Part shown: positions 16,037 to 26,683 of the stretch, one piece after another | How the letters are laid out: each line of letters starts with the position of its first letter | Position numbering within the stretch: the stretch's first letter is position 1 | DNA from: Hyphomicrobiales bacterium | Lineage (GTDB): Bacteria > Pseudomonadota > Alphaproteobacteria > Rhizobiales > Devosiaceae | DNA length: 61,310 nt | Assembly (NCBI GenBank): GCA_900470445.1 | Contig: UCAU01000032.1 | Location: 1-61,310, forward strand | Reading direction: 5' to 3' | Position numbers and translations under genes: made by a program | Notes under the pieces: model-generated | Told to the model about the DNA's origin: nothing | Seen by the model: only the letters and a program-made list of their open reading frames with translations | Database searches by the model: none

Positions 16037-17356
16037 ATGCTTGCAATTCTGGCGGCGGTGTCCTTAACCGTTCCCCTCTCTTTTGGGCTCGCCTATGGCT
16101 ATGAGCTCAACCCTGCCTATCTACTTGCGCCGCTAATTGCCTGGGTCTTCTTTACGGACCGCTACACGGCGCTGAACACCGCATTCCTCTGTGCAGCACT
16201 CGCCGGCCTTGCATCCATTGTCGTGGCCAACATGATCGATCCTGGGCATTTCGTGGACAACACCGCGAACTTGGTCATTGAAGTGCTTTTCGCCCCCAGT
16301 TTCCTATTCCTTGGCCGGGAAATCTCGGGGCGCATTGGTCTTTCTAAGTTGGTCACGACACTGGCAATCCCCAGTGCCATTTTTCTGATCGTCTGCGCGG
16401 TCCCGCTGCTTTTGTCTGGAACGCCCGTCCGAGCCACCAACCCCGATGGAACGGTGTTTCTGGACATTCATTTCTTGGGGCTACCCGTCTATGCCGTTTT
16501 CGGCATTAACAGCCTAGCGCCGCTGTTCTGCATTCAGGTGGCGATAATCGCTGGTGCTGTTTACCGGTCAAACCGTTACTTGCTGGCGCTCTTTGCCGCA
16601 GGCATTGTCTGCGGTGTGTTTTTGGCTATTGGCAGTCAGAGCCGAGCAGCAATGTTCGCAATCCTCTTGGTCATACCCTTTGTTGCCATCTACGTGGCGT
16701 CACATCTTAAGCTGCCTCTCGCGCCATCGGCCATTGTCGTTGCGAGCTTCCTTGCTGCCGGCACGATGGCCATAGGCGGTCAAGGCAATGGAAGGCTTGC
16801 TGGTTCCTTCCAAGCATTAGCGCACGGATCGGAGTTGCCCGCCGGGGCGAAAGCAGATGGGAACGAAGTCGATACACTCACTACCGGCAGATCGGCAATT
16901 TGGCACATGGCCCTTGATGAATTCCGGGCAAGCCCGGTTATCGGTAATGGCTTCTCTGGCTTCGGGCGCTTTGACAAATCAGAGGATCAACTGCCCGAGA
17001 GCCTTCGGGCCAACACAACTGCCCATTTGTACTATCTGAACGTGCTCTGGAAAGGGGGCGTCCTGTTCGCGCTCCCATTCCTAGTTTTTACGCTGCTGGC
17101 CTTCCGTGCCGTGTGGAGAGGGCGCCAGCGCCCCGCATCCTCTCCCTGGATTTTCAGCCTGTGCGGGGTGGTGATGATGTTCACCTTCCCCTCACTCACT
17201 TGGGACATACTCATCATCCCAAGCGCTGGTGCACTGGCGTGGTTTCTGCTGGGGGCATTGGGTGATCCACCAACAATCTTTGGTGGATCACGGGTAACCA
17301 AGGTTCGCGGCGTTCACGCTGCCGGTCAGCCCGGCGACATTCCAGTGAGCCGATAG
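16037..17356 (+). CDS. O-antigen ligase/polymerase-like membrane protein
   Basis: 439 residues and about ten hydrophobic segments, ending with a long periplasmic loop and final helices. The loop carries the family pattern: [28 protein letters not shown], then [13 protein letters not shown], as in WaaL/Wzy-type O-antigen ligases and polymerases. It is on the strand opposite to the tail genes on both sides, with its own promoter at 15795-15823. The last 69 bp overlap the end of the spike gene in antisense. A role in changing host lipopolysaccharide is likely but not proven. Confidence 0.75.
   Translation: MLAILAAVSLTVPLSFGLAYGYELNPAYLLAPLIAWVFFTDRYTALNTAFLCAALAGLASIVVANMIDPGHFVDNTANLVIEVLFAPSFLFLGREISGRIGLSKLVTTLAIPSAIFLIVCAVPLLLSGTPVRATNPDGTVFLDIHFLGLPVYAVFGINSLAPLFCIQVAIIAGAVYRSNRYLLALFAAGIVCGVFLAIGSQSRAAMFAILLVIPFVAIYVASHLKLPLAPSAIVVASFLAAGTMAIGGQGNGRLAGSFQALAHGSELPAGAKADGNEVDTLTTGRSAIWHMALDEFRASPVIGNGFSGFGRFDKSEDQLPESLRANTTAHLYYLNVLWKGGVLFALPFLVFTLLAFRAVWRGRQRPASSPWIFSLCGVVMMFTFPSLTWDILIIPSAGALAWFLLGALGDPPTIFGGSRVTKVRGVHAAGQPGDIPVSR
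17262..17291. repeat. 11-bp inverted repeat at convergent gene ends
   Basis: GTGATCCACCA (17262-17272) and TGGTGGATCAC (17281-17291) with an 8-nt loop, overlapping the stop of the leftward spike gene and the 3-prime part of the rightward O-antigen gene. No T-run on either side. Possibly a bidirectional terminator. Confidence 0.4.
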
Positions 17357-19723
17357 GCCCTCCGCAGTGTTCCCAAGGATGACGAACTTGGAGCCACCCT
17401 CGATATGCACACCATAAGCCCCGTACCCTGCGCCAAGGGATACGCCCTGTGTGCCGAATGAGTTGCCAGCGATTGTGATGTTCTGCGAGCCCGCAGCTAT
17501 GTAGAGGGCGGCGTAATGGCCGGTAGTAGTCGACATCGCGCGCGATGAAACGGTCTGGCTAACGCTTACCGTATAGGTTCCAGTCGTTCCCGTTCCGGTG
17601 CCTAGGGCCGTAACTGTGGTTCCGGCAGTGACCCCTGTACCAGTGATCACGTCGCCCACTTCTATGGTGCCCCCCGGGTGACCAGTGCGCGCCGTAACCG
17701 TCATGGTGGTGCCAGCAATCGATGCCGTGAAGTCACAAGGCTCGTTGACCTGTGTCACTGTGTTGCCGCTGATCTTGCCGATAGGAACTGCACCGTAGAC
17801 ACCGATGCCGCCGCGCTTCATTTCCCGAATGGCGTTGTCACAGACATCGACACGGGTGAAGGCCCCCGTACCATTAAGAAGTACCGCCCATCCCTTCTTT
17901 CCGGTCATTTCGTTATGTCGGATCGAGACATTGCCGATGGCAGCGCCGGCCTCGGATACTAGGGTGATGGCCTGGTTCATTTCATCGAGCCAGTTGCCTT
18001 CGATATGTACGTCACCGAGGGTATGGCCGGACTGCACATCTGCGAACAAAAAACTGTCGAATAGGAAGGCAAATGTGCTGCGAGTTGATATCGTGTTCCA
18101 AGAATAATTGGACTCGATAAAATGCCTTCCTGCGACCGCAGTACCGCCACCGAAGAATGCCTGATTGTAGACATTGCTGCCAACTACAAACAGACCCGAT
18201 CCACCCAAATTCTGAAGCAACGGTGCAGCAATATTGGGCACGCGACCTGTCAAATTGCTGAAACAGATCATTCCGCCTGTCGTGCCGGAGATCGTTCCGG
18301 CCCGCATCAGTGTTGCCACGCCAAGTCCAACAACACAGTTATTGAAGAAGATTTCGCCGGCGTTGTCGACAATCACCAGTGCCTGCGTGACAGCGCTGTT
18401 GCCCTGAAACGCGATACCGTCGAAACCACCACCGGCAATGATTGCCTGTGTGCCATCACCATAGCGGATCATTCCACTGTTGCTGGTCCCCTTTAGGGTG
18501 GAGTGACCTGATGGACCCTCCGCTTTGAAGCGCACCTCAGACTTGTAGATATTGTTCGTTAGTCCAACGCGTCCGATACCGACTGGCACAGTGATCGTCG
18601 TGAAGCCCGTGAGGTTTCCGATTGCGACTGCCGCATTGACCGCGGCAGTGTTGTCTGTGGAGTCGTCCGCCTTATAGCCCAGCCATGAGAGGCTGATAGA
18701 CTTCTGCGTCGACAACTTCCAGTCGTATCCAGCGCGCACCCACGAACCGACATTTGCGGCTATCGCTGTCGCCTTTACGAAAACACCCTCAAGCGTATCC
18801 GCCGCAACCTCTGCACTGTAGTCACCGAGCTTCCAAACAAACTCACCCTCACGCCCTGCCTCCGCTAGATAGGAAACATGGTATCGAGCAGTATCGACTG
18901 CTTTGAGCTCAGCTCGGGTATAGCAAATTTTTGCAAGTGTCAGAGCCAGTGCGCTGGCCAACTTGGGCTCAGCAACGGCCCCATCAGGCAATGTCCCGGC
19001 AGTCAGCGCCAAGAGCCAGTTACCAGTCCCGCCCGAAACCGGGTTATCATTCAACGATGATGGGACTTTGAGCTGATACCAGTTCCCATTGGACCCAGTA
19101 ACAAACTGCCATCGCGTGTAAGTCGTCCCGCCACTCCAGTTTCCTTGGTGGTCAAAGCTGGCACCCGGCGCCGACGAAACAAGCTGACGCCACTCTGTGC
19201 CAAAGCGGAAGAAGACCGTTCCCACCCCAGCGACGATGTCGCCAGCCGCTAAATCTCCACCGGCGGGGCCGTTGACCTGATACACCACACCGGAAACAGT
19301 GAGCGTTACTGGGCCAACGGCGTTTGTGCCAGGCGGATCTGGCAAGATCAGCAACTGCACCACCGAAGGGTCAACGCCGGTGGACACGTCCGCAACTATT
19401 GCATTTCCAGTGCCGGAGACGTTTTCCAGAACAGCAGCGGAATCAGGTAACCCACGCTCCCAAACCCAGGCTGCTGCAACGCGGCTGTAGTAGCCATTCT
19501 TGGTCGCATCGGGATCGTCGAGGACGATGCCCATGTAGTTTTCTGTTGGCGGCGTTACGCCCGAAAGCGCTGCAAACGTGTTCCGCGTTACAGACGAGCC
19601 GCCACTGTTCTGAATCTGCTTCAGAAGAGCACGGATTTCCGGCTTTTTCGGCTCGTAGTCGCCACTGGCAGGGACTGCCTGCGTGTTGAAATCGCGGTAG
19701 ACAGCGTCGATCGAAAGGGCCAC
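17288..19723 (-). CDS. Tail spike, parallel beta-helix, probably glycan-degrading
   Basis: 811 residues. Residues 1-330 are virion-attachment and linker modules (WNSG-like [14 protein letters not shown]). From about 340 ([22 protein letters not shown]) it has the typical start of a right-handed beta-helix, with repeated [16 protein letters not shown] and [11 protein letters not shown] turns. Near 660-730 is an inserted beta module with [20 protein letters not shown], seen in many phage adhesins. Likely the trimeric depolymerase that meets host polysaccharide. It is next to the O-antigen gene, a coherent receptor/receptor-modification pair. Confidence 0.75.
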   Translation of the reverse strand: MALSIDAVYRDFNTQAVPASGDYEPKKPEIRALLKQIQNSGGSSVTRNTFAALSGVTPPTENYMGIVLDDPDATKNGYYSRVAAAWVWERGLPDSAAVLENVSGTGNAIVADVSTGVDPSVVQLLILPDPPGTNAVGPVTLTVSGVVYQVNGPAGGDLAAGDIVAGVGTVFFRFGTEWRQLVSSAPGASFDHQGNWSGGTTYTRWQFVTGSNGNWYQLKVPSSLNDNPVSGGTGNWLLALTAGTLPDGAVAEPKLASALALTLAKICYTRAELKAVDTARYHVSYLAEAGREGEFVWKLGDYSAEVAADTLEGVFVKATAIAANVGSWVRAGYDWKLSTQKSISLSWLGYKADDSTDNTAAVNAAVAIGNLTGFTTITVPVGIGRVGLTNNIYKSEVRFKAEGPSGHSTLKGTSNSGMIRYGDGTQAIIAGGGFDGIAFQGNSAVTQALVIVDNAGEIFFNNCVVGLGVATLMRAGTISGTTGGMICFSNLTGRVPNIAAPLLQNLGGSGLFVVGSNVYNQAFFGGGTAVAGRHFIESNYSWNTISTRSTFAFLFDSFLFADVQSGHTLGDVHIEGNWLDEMNQAITLVSEAGAAIGNVSIRHNEMTGKKGWAVLLNGTGAFTRVDVCDNAIREMKRGGIGVYGAVPIGKISGNTVTQVNEPCDFTASIAGTTMTVTARTGHPGGTIEVGDVITGTGVTAGTTVTALGTGTGTTGTYTVSVSQTVSSRAMSTTTGHYAALYIAAGSQNITIAGNSFGTQGVSLGAGYGAYGVHIEGGSKFVILGNTAEGLSAHWNVAGLTGSVNAANLGYP

Positions 19724-19788
19724 TTCGGGGGCTCCAAATAAAAAGGGCCGCCCGAAGGCAGCCCTGTGTTTCAGAATTTATGGGTGGA

Positions 19789-21960
19789 TTAGGTGACGAC
19801 GACCGCGCCAGTTGGCACCGCAGAGGACGACCCGCTGCCACCATTAATTGCGACAACCCAAAAATACCGGGTGCCGGCAGTTTCGGTTCTGGTCACAGAG
19901 AAATCCACGCCCGGAGATCCGTAGACGGTCTGCACGAGCACAGCGCTGCCAAACACATTCGTGGTGCCGCGGTAGATACGGACGCCGACGGAATTTGAGC
20001 TAGCGGAGTGCGTTGCGTTGATCGTGACAGCGCCTGCGCCACCCGTCCCCATCACTCCAGTTGGAACGGCAGGAACGCTGATGTCTGGGGTAGCCGTTAT
20101 GTCGACGATATCGGTGTAGTCGCTATAGACGCCACCAGGCGACCTGGTGCGGGCGCGCACCTGATAAGCGGCCCCCGATGTGACGACTGTGCTTTGTGCG
20201 AAGCCCTGACCATCGGTTACCGCCATGTTGCTCCATGCCGGCTCTCCGGCAACTCGGTACTCAACCTCCTGCGACAGACTAGTGCGGGATGGTTCGGTCC
20301 ATGTTGCTGGCAGGTATGGACCAACGGGTGACCCATCGATGATCAGGTTGGCAGCCGAGACATTGAAGTCCTCCGGCGGCACCAAGGCGATCGGTTCAGA
20401 TGTATCTGGCGGAGACGCCGGCCCACTGCCCTCCTCCGTCACTGCATCCCACAGGTATGCTGAGGCACCCAGCGAGGTGACTGAAAGCTGAACACCGGAT
20501 AAGTCGTCCAGTATCTTGACCGATTGGACAAGGAACGTGGTGTCGATGCCCAGCGGCCCGAACTTGATGGTGACCGTTTCTTCGCCGAGAGCGTTCAACC
20601 CATAGAAATTGGTGACGACCGTACCGACCCAAAGGGGATTGCTCTTGGCGGTGTGTATCTTCGCCAATCGACGTGCCTGCCCATGATAGGGCACCATCGG
20701 CAGGTCCAGTTGCTCAGACAGAACCCTGCCTCGCAGGGCAATGTTGGATTCATCGAGCCAACGCTCACCCTCGCTATCCAGGTAGTCCTGCGCCGGGTCG
20801 ACGTAGGTGATATTGAGTTCATTGAAGGCGGCTAGCGCCGACTGACCTTGACGAAAATCTCCACTGATGATGTGGCCGAGGTTGGAGTCCAGAGTCAGGG
20901 TTGGGGCAACCCACTTGCCGCCACGGATCGCCATCTTGCCGGCGCCGTTGATGTAGAGATCGGCGTCGCAGGCCTGACACATCCTCGACAGGACGGTGCG
21001 CATTTCCTCGTTGAGGGCGTAGCCGCCAGCCAAGCGATACCGCTTGTCGGAGCCACCCGCCTTCAGCGGGACCAACTCATCGCAGAGATTCGCAAACGCT
21101 TGAAATGATGCCAGATCGATCTGGCTCTCAAGTTTGCCTGCACCAACGGGAAATCCCGCACCATCAACGCCCGTCAGATAGTCATAGATGCAGTCGGCAG
21201 GATTGTCGGAGAAGATACGAGCGCCGGTGCGAACCGACTTGACCAAGCTGGCGTCCATGACGACGCGGACGCCAGGATTGCCTTGGGGGTAAACCTCGCC
21301 GATCTTGTCAGCGGGAACCTCGTAGAAAATCGCCAGGCAGTTTGCGACACCTCGAAGGCGGTGATCTGCGGTGACCTCGGGGAATGCGCTATCGAGCGCG
21401 GCATGAACTGTTTGTGAGGCAGTGCCTGTCTTGAAATAGACGCGGGCAACGTACACCTCTTCGGGAGATCCGCCCCCACCAGGACCACCACTTCCTGAGG
21501 AAGCGGTGTAGTGATACGGAGCATCAACAACATAACCGCTAGAGTCAGTCGCAACTGATTGATCGTTAAGCCAAATCTCCCGTATTTCTGAGATTTCACC
21601 CTCGTTGAGGGTGATACCGGAATAGAGAGATCCATCCTTGTTTTCAAAGAACCAAAGCGCGCCGCCGACCTTAACTCGGCCATAGAACCGCCAACGCGGA
21701 CCTACGGATTGCCGAACGGTTGCCTGTCGTTCCTGGGCCTGAGGTGTATTTGGTTTGGGTGCAAACGCCGCGGTAAGGAGTGACGCCCCCAGCAAAGCTG
21801 CGCCAATCAGGGCAGAGCCAACCAGCGTTGCACCGATACCGGAAATCGCACCGCCCCAGCCAATATTGACCAGGAAGGCGACACCAATGGAAAGGGGGTC
21901 TTGCGGCGGACGACTAGTCTGCGCCTCCCACTGTCGCGGGGGCCAACGGAACCACGTCAT
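19789..21960 (-). CDS. Tail tip / host-specificity protein (J-like)
   Basis: 723 residues. A hydrophobic N-terminal stretch (residues 38-66) is followed by the phage tail-tip core: RWRFYGRVKVGGALWFFENKDG, CDADLYINGAGKMAIRGG, then a region with WLDESNIALRGRVLSEQLDLP, and two C-terminal fibronectin-III-like parts. This matches J-like central tip proteins of siphoviruses. It follows the NlpC/P60-like gene and precedes the spike gene. Confidence 0.75.
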   Translation of the reverse strand: MTWFRWPPRQWEAQTSRPPQDPLSIGVAFLVNIGWGGAISGIGATLVGSALIGAALLGASLLTAAFAPKPNTPQAQERQATVRQSVGPRWRFYGRVKVGGALWFFENKDGSLYSGITLNEGEISEIREIWLNDQSVATDSSGYVVDAPYHYTASSGSGGPGGGGSPEEVYVARVYFKTGTASQTVHAALDSAFPEVTADHRLRGVANCLAIFYEVPADKIGEVYPQGNPGVRVVMDASLVKSVRTGARIFSDNPADCIYDYLTGVDGAGFPVGAGKLESQIDLASFQAFANLCDELVPLKAGGSDKRYRLAGGYALNEEMRTVLSRMCQACDADLYINGAGKMAIRGGKWVAPTLTLDSNLGHIISGDFRQGQSALAAFNELNITYVDPAQDYLDSEGERWLDESNIALRGRVLSEQLDLPMVPYHGQARRLAKIHTAKSNPLWVGTVVTNFYGLNALGEETVTIKFGPLGIDTTFLVQSVKILDDLSGVQLSVTSLGASAYLWDAVTEEGSGPASPPDTSEPIALVPPEDFNVSAANLIIDGSPVGPYLPATWTEPSRTSLSQEVEYRVAGEPAWSNMAVTDGQGFAQSTVVTSGAAYQVRARTRSPGGVYSDYTDIVDITATPDISVPAVPTGVMGTGGAGAVTINATHSASSNSVGVRIYRGTTNVFGSAVLVQTVYGSPGVDFSVTRTETAGTRYFWVVAINGGSGSSSAVPTGAVVVT

Positions 21961-22399
21961 GGATGGACCACGCTCTCAAAATTCTGGGATTTGTTAGGAA
22001 GGTGACGCCGGTTTCTGAGCGCACGGCCCAGCAAGCCTTGCCGGCGACGCAGCCGGTGCAAATGGCGCCGTAGGGGCGTGCGCCGACAGCGATGAGGCCG
22101 AAGTCGCCGGTATTGGGTGTCGCGGTTCGCAGCGCCCCCGCCTCGCGGGCAATACGGGTCACCAAGCGCTGCAGTCCGCGGTGTTGGAGCAGGACTGCGT
22201 CTTTTTGCTCAGCCGTATCGTAAGTGCCCCGCAGCCATTTGGCGGGGTCAACGCCATGAACACGGAGCCACCAATCAGCGAGCATCAGGGAGCAGTCATC
22301 CTGACCCCACTCGAATGGCCTAGACGTCTTGGCGATGAGGAAGGAAGTGAGAACGCGCTTGGTGTCGGGCCGGTCGGGTTTGGCGATCACCGCAATCAC
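21914..22399 (-). CDS. NlpC/P60-like tail protein (DUF6950-like), 161 aa
   Basis: GTG at 22399 overlaps the previous stop (GTGA). Residues 29-45 WGQDDCSLMLADWWLRVHG hold the likely catalytic Cys; later GDFGLIAVGARPYGAICTG suits the His part of a papain-like fold. In siphoviruses, a protein in this slot is a tail-associated peptidase (lambda K-like). Family identity is from memory of the motif; activity is inferred. Confidence 0.6.
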   Translation of the reverse strand: MIAVIAKPDRPDTKRVLTSFLIAKTSRPFEWGQDDCSLMLADWWLRVHGVDPAKWLRGTYDTAEQKDAVLLQHRGLQRLVTRIAREAGALRTATPNTGDFGLIAVGARPYGAICTGCVAGKACWAVRSETGVTFLTNPRILRAWSIHDVVPLAPATVGGAD

Positions 22400-22953
22400 C
22401 CCCTCAACCAATTCACTGTTTTGTAGAGCAGCGAAGCCATGAACTCGAAGCCACGGTCGCCAGGCCAGCGAGCCCGCTGATCGGTGTCGGTGTAGAGACC
22501 CCATGGCGCCCGCACCCTATCCACGAAAAGCGTCTCGGCCGAGAGCGTGATCGACTGGTCCTTCACGCCTGCCGCAAACGACAGCGTGTCCATCGTCCCG
22601 GCCCAAATGGCGATTGGGGCGTCGAGCGCTGTGGTCGCAGAGCTCAAGAACTGGAGGTAGACAGCGCAGGGGCGGCCAGTGACTTCAGCCGCCGAATTGA
22701 CAGCGATCGAAATCAGGTTTGCGTCGACGCCTGATAGCTTAAACGTGGTCTGCGGCGCGCCCATGTTGCGGGACTGCTCCAAGCCGCTTACAGATCCCAT
22801 CTCGCCGAAACCGAGCCAGTCGTGACCGCCGGCTTGGAGATACCCGTGGCCATCCCAAAAGCGCTGCGTTCCGGAGGCAAATTGAAATTCAAATAGTGTT
22901 GCCGCCTGCACGCGGTGCCCCGCGGCAAGTTCTGAAACGGTGAGCGGGAGCAT
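22396..22953 (-). CDS. Minor tail / baseplate hub protein (DUF2163-like), 185 aa
   Basis: Beta-rich protein with FEFQFASGTQRFWDGHGYLQAGG near the N-terminus, APQTTFKLSGVD, IWAGTMDTLSF and a final RWPGDRGFEFM, which is the pattern of DUF2163/GTA-type hub proteins. Placed between the 230-residue tail protein and the NlpC-like gene, as in lambda-like tip modules. Confidence 0.6.
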   Translation of the reverse strand: MLPLTVSELAAGHRVQAATLFEFQFASGTQRFWDGHGYLQAGGHDWLGFGEMGSVSGLEQSRNMGAPQTTFKLSGVDANLISIAVNSAAEVTGRPCAVYLQFLSSATTALDAPIAIWAGTMDTLSFAAGVKDQSITLSAETLFVDRVRAPWGLYTDTDQRARWPGDRGFEFMASLLYKTVNWLRG

Positions 22954-22967
22954 TTAGCCTCCAGGGG

Positions 22968-23660
22968 CTACTCGGAGCGGCCTAGCGCTTCCGTCAAATT
23001 CAGTTCGACTTCGCCAAACCGGCCCAGCCGTAGCGGCATGCGGCCCATTTCATCGGTGTCGAGAACCCAGATGCTCTTGGCGTCGAAATCAACCGTGTCA
23101 TCGACATCAATCGCAGCGCGTAGCGGCGGCTCGAAGGTGACATCGATGTACTCTTCCGTGGTGCCGGCCAGTTCCCAATCGGTAACGACGTAGAGATAGT
23201 CGTTGATGGAAAAGAACACGCCGGCGGTCATCGCCCCCGCGAAGTCTGAGGCCAGTACGCGAACCGATGTTGCGCCTCGCGCCGCTGCGACTTGGACGGC
23301 GGACGTTGGCTGCGCGAGCGCATAGCCAGTGCCGTCGCTAAAGAACGCGCCGTCACTGTGTGGAACGCTGTCGCCAGGATAAGATGCCCCGATACTGCGG
23401 CGGCCAATCCTGTACTGATCGCAGACGCGTGCCCGCAGGTAATTGAACCTGCCTTTAAGCTTGGCGTTTACGGCCCGCCAGGCACGCGCCCGGCCCACCG
23501 TGTTGATCGGCAATATAATGCGCCACTTCCAAATGGATGTGAGTGGCGAGATTACCTGCTCCATGCCATTCAGCGCGACACCGCCGCTCCTGGTATTTGG
23601 CACCAGGAGCGGGTCGGTTCGGTCAGATATTGGCTGTGCCAAGTCGATAATCGACGGCAT
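22968..23660 (-). CDS. Minor tail protein, 230 aa
   Basis: Follows the tape measure. Contains GVALNGMEQVISPLTSIWKWRIILP near the N-terminus, which recurs in tail-tip proteins of alphaproteobacterial siphophages, and a beta-rich C-terminal half (ATSVRVLASDFAGAMTAGVFFSINDYLYVV). No catalytic motif. Role inferred from gene order. Confidence 0.55.
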   Translation of the reverse strand: MPSIIDLAQPISDRTDPLLVPNTRSGGVALNGMEQVISPLTSIWKWRIILPINTVGRARAWRAVNAKLKGRFNYLRARVCDQYRIGRRSIGASYPGDSVPHSDGAFFSDGTGYALAQPTSAVQVAAARGATSVRVLASDFAGAMTAGVFFSINDYLYVVTDWELAGTTEEYIDVTFEPPLRAAIDVDDTVDFDAKSIWVLDTDEMGRMPLRLGRFGEVELNLTEALGRSE

Positions 23661-23675
23661 GGCAACTCCATTGAT

Positions 23676-26069
23676 TTAGGAACCGTATCTGGCCTGATAC
23701 TCGGTGTTCGCCATGGGCGACTGCTGCAGTGACGTTCGCACCGCAGCGCCGCCAATGCCGGGCGCCGCCTTGGCAACGCGCTCGTCCGCCACGCTGGTGA
23801 CGAACGGCATGAGGTTGCCACTGCTATCGACATCGACACCGACGGAGATGCGGAGGCCCTTGTTGTCGTTTGCCGGTCGAACCGCCCCAGGTGAGCCGAC
23901 ATAACCGCCGTTGGCATAGCCCTTGGCTAGCCGTGACAGGTTGCCGACACCGAGACGTTCGGTTTGAGCTTTGGTGAAGACGTACTCCCCACGATGAACC
24001 ACGCCTGCTGGCTCATTCTTCCCGCCTGCCCCGGTGTAACCGCCGCCGGCAAAGCCGAACAAACCACCAAGCGCGCCAAGCAGGCCGCCTCCACCACCAA
24101 AGCCGCCAAGCAGGGCGTTGATCCCGATCTGAATGACCGAGTCCAAGATGCTTGCCATGGCGTTGCTGAGTGCATCCGCGGCGGACTTGCCTTCGCGCAG
24201 ATCAGAGATGAACCCCTGGATTGCAGATTTGCCAGCTTCACCGAAGTCAGCGGCGATCTGCTTAATCTGCTCTTGGCTTTCGGCGAGTTTCGCCGCCTCA
24301 ACGGAGGCATTGGCGTAGCCATTTGCCAGTTCGTCGATCGTGGCCTTCAGGGCGGGAGTAAGCTCGATGCCCGCCGCAGTTGCTGCGGTTTGAAGCTCCT
24401 GCGCAACCCGCAGTTTTTCAACGGCAAAACCGTAGTCGTTGACCAGAGGATTCAGGGTTGCCTGGAGGGCGGTCTTTTCCTGCAGCAGGCGGTTTTCTTC
24501 GGCCTGCTTTTTGAGGATGTCGTCCAGCTTTTCGCCGGGGGATTGACCGCCCCCGCCGGAACGTCTGCCGCTACCGGAGCCACCACCTATTACTGGGTAT
24601 TTTGCTGCGGTGATCGGTTCTACAGTGACGGTTGGTTTTGGCCGATTTGCCAACTGCTCTGCGCGCTGACCCTCAATGTTCGTGCGAGAGGTTTCACCAC
24701 GCTGAGCTGCGGCAACGGCAGCGGCGGTAGCAACCGCTTCGCTCCGTACGGAGAATAACGCGTCCACCAAACCGCCGAGTTGGCCGATTAGCGAACCGAA
24801 ATCTCCGGCGCTGCCTATTGCATTGATTGCTTCGGCTGCGGTTTCGGCCGTGCCTCTGCCTTCCAGCAATTGCTGGATGAAGTCGTCGACAACGGGCTCA
24901 AGCTCACCAAATCCGCTGGCGCCGTTCGCCGCGAAATTGACAAGAGCCTGTTCGGCACCAGCAATTGCTAGGTCAGCATCCGTGGCCCCGCCTGATAGCC
25001 GTTCGATCTGGTCGACAGTTCTCTTGACGCTGCCCGTTGCGTAGTCCGAAGACACCTGCAACCCGGTTAGGTCTTCAATAAATCGACCGACGCCGCTGAG
25101 CCCACTTGCCTGCCCGAGATCGCGAGATGCGCGCTGCGTCGCCTCAATGGCTTCCGAAACGTCGGCGAAGAAGGTCTTAACACCTTCACCGTTCTGCTCC
25201 AGCCAAGCGCCGAATTCAACGACGCCATCGGACAAATTCTGAAGGCCATCAGCAAGGATGCTACTTGCCGCCGTTCCCTCATTCATCTTGCCGGCAGTGT
25301 CGATCAGAACATTCTGAAGGCGAATAAACGAGTTCGATACCGAAGCCTCGGCGCCGACTAGTTTTTCCTCAAGGATAACGGAGCCGGCCTGGATGCCCTG
25401 GAAGAATGCCTGATTAGATATCTTTCCGTCATTAACAAGGGCCTTCAGCTTCGCTACAGATCCACCGGCTTCCAGGATACCCGCCGCAGCGGCCTGAAGG
25501 ATGGGACGAGCGCCCTCGTTGATCGAGTTGAATTCTTCAGCCTGCACCCTAGCCGAGCCAAGCGCTTGACCAAGTTGCATCAGGGCGCCTGACGACTCCG
25601 CTGCCGACTTCCCGTTTACACGGAGCGCTATGGCGATGTTGTCGGTGAATTTGATGAGATCTTGCGAAGACGCCCCGAGCTCGTCCTGTACAGCCGCAGC
25701 CCTGCCGTACAGGGTGGTGAGCGCTTCAAGCGGTGCGTAGTTTCGCTGCGCAGAGGCAAACAGGTCATCGTAGACGCTATTTAGCTCCTCGCCGGCTAGA
25801 CCAGCAACCTTCAGGCTGTTCGTGATACCGATGCTGGTATCGATCAGTTGCTGAGCACCGCGAAGTGCAGCGGCACCAGCGAACGCCTTACCGATGGCGC
25901 CACCAAAGTCGCTGAAGCTGCGCGACACGTTGCGGTTCATCGCCTGAAAGCGGGTCTCGATCGATCTGGCATTTTTGTTGCTGATGCCGACCGCGCGCTT
26001 CATTTCGCGCTCGTAGCCGGCAATGCGCGCCTCGAGAGACACCAGCAGCGTTTGGATGGTATCTGCCAC
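23676..26069 (-). CDS. Tape measure protein, 797 aa
   Basis: N-terminal coiled coil (LEARIAGYEREMKRAV), then the conserved tape-measure domain around residues 100-260 (LMQLGQALGSARVQAEEFNSINEGARPILQA), long helical stretches, a Gly-rich hydrophobic region near 680-710 (LLGGFGGGGGLLGALGG) and a C-terminus with PANDN. Length sets the tail length; the longest tail gene, as expected. It follows the frameshifted chaperone. Confidence 0.85.
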   Translation of the reverse strand: MADTIQTLLVSLEARIAGYEREMKRAVGISNKNARSIETRFQAMNRNVSRSFSDFGGAIGKAFAGAAALRGAQQLIDTSIGITNSLKVAGLAGEELNSVYDDLFASAQRNYAPLEALTTLYGRAAAVQDELGASSQDLIKFTDNIAIALRVNGKSAAESSGALMQLGQALGSARVQAEEFNSINEGARPILQAAAAGILEAGGSVAKLKALVNDGKISNQAFFQGIQAGSVILEEKLVGAEASVSNSFIRLQNVLIDTAGKMNEGTAASSILADGLQNLSDGVVEFGAWLEQNGEGVKTFFADVSEAIEATQRASRDLGQASGLSGVGRFIEDLTGLQVSSDYATGSVKRTVDQIERLSGGATDADLAIAGAEQALVNFAANGASGFGELEPVVDDFIQQLLEGRGTAETAAEAINAIGSAGDFGSLIGQLGGLVDALFSVRSEAVATAAAVAAAQRGETSRTNIEGQRAEQLANRPKPTVTVEPITAAKYPVIGGGSGSGRRSGGGGQSPGEKLDDILKKQAEENRLLQEKTALQATLNPLVNDYGFAVEKLRVAQELQTAATAAGIELTPALKATIDELANGYANASVEAAKLAESQEQIKQIAADFGEAGKSAIQGFISDLREGKSAADALSNAMASILDSVIQIGINALLGGFGGGGGLLGALGGLFGFAGGGYTGAGGKNEPAGVVHRGEYVFTKAQTERLGVGNLSRLAKGYANGGYVGSPGAVRPANDNKGLRISVGVDVDSSGNLMPFVTSVADERVAKAAPGIGGAAVRTSLQQSPMANTEYQARYGS

Positions 26070-26116
26070 TGAGCACCCCTAGAAAATGGAAAGGGGCGCC
26101 GAATGGCACCCCTTAG

Positions 26117-26661
26117 TTATGCGTTAGCCACCATCGCGTAGAACTCGTCTGCCGACGGCGCTTCTGGCTTCTCGTCTGCTGAGTTGGCGGCCTTGTAGCC
26201 ATCCACCATTGCGGTGAACTCCCAGAGCGTCATGGCGTCCATGTCGCGCGGCGTTATTCCGAGGACTGGGCACCATCCGATAAAGGCGGACCAGGCGATT
26301 CTTCCGTCTCTGGATTCTTCACCTGATCCGCTGGATTTTTTCCCACGGGGTCGTCAGGGTCGCCGACCAGCGCCTTCATTAGGATGGCTTGAGCGTGCAA
26401 GCGGCTTTCAAGTAGCGGGCGGTTGTCAACATACCGAACGCACAGCAGGTGCGCGTCAGTTGGCTTCATGCCGCCACCGATAAGGCCGAGGCGCATAACT
26501 TCCCGAATGTCGTCTATCTTCCAGTCTATACCGGCAAGACGCTGCAATACCCGGTTAGGCCCGGCGTCGCACTTGTCCTGCAACTCGCGAAGCTGGCCGA
26601 TGGGGAGGGCGAACTTGTGCCGCCCATCCCCCCAGTCTAGGTCGATCGAGCTGTCGCTCAT
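26117..26661 (-). CDS. Tail assembly chaperone, made as two products by -1 frameshift
   Basis: The short product (26254-26661, 135 aa) begins SSIDLDWGDGRHKFALPIGQLRELQ, like GTA-type tail chaperones. In the codons GTG GGA AAA AAT (26346-26335) the heptamer GGGAAAA (26344-26338) is in the correct X-XXY-YYZ phase. A -1 slip gives 73 further residues ending at 26117, with GWCPVLGITPRDMDAMTLWEF, the second half of this family. The total would be about 181 aa. This is the equivalent of lambda G/GT, just before the tape measure. Confidence 0.75.
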
Positions 26662-26683
26662 CTAGCGCTCCTCTCGCTGTTCA

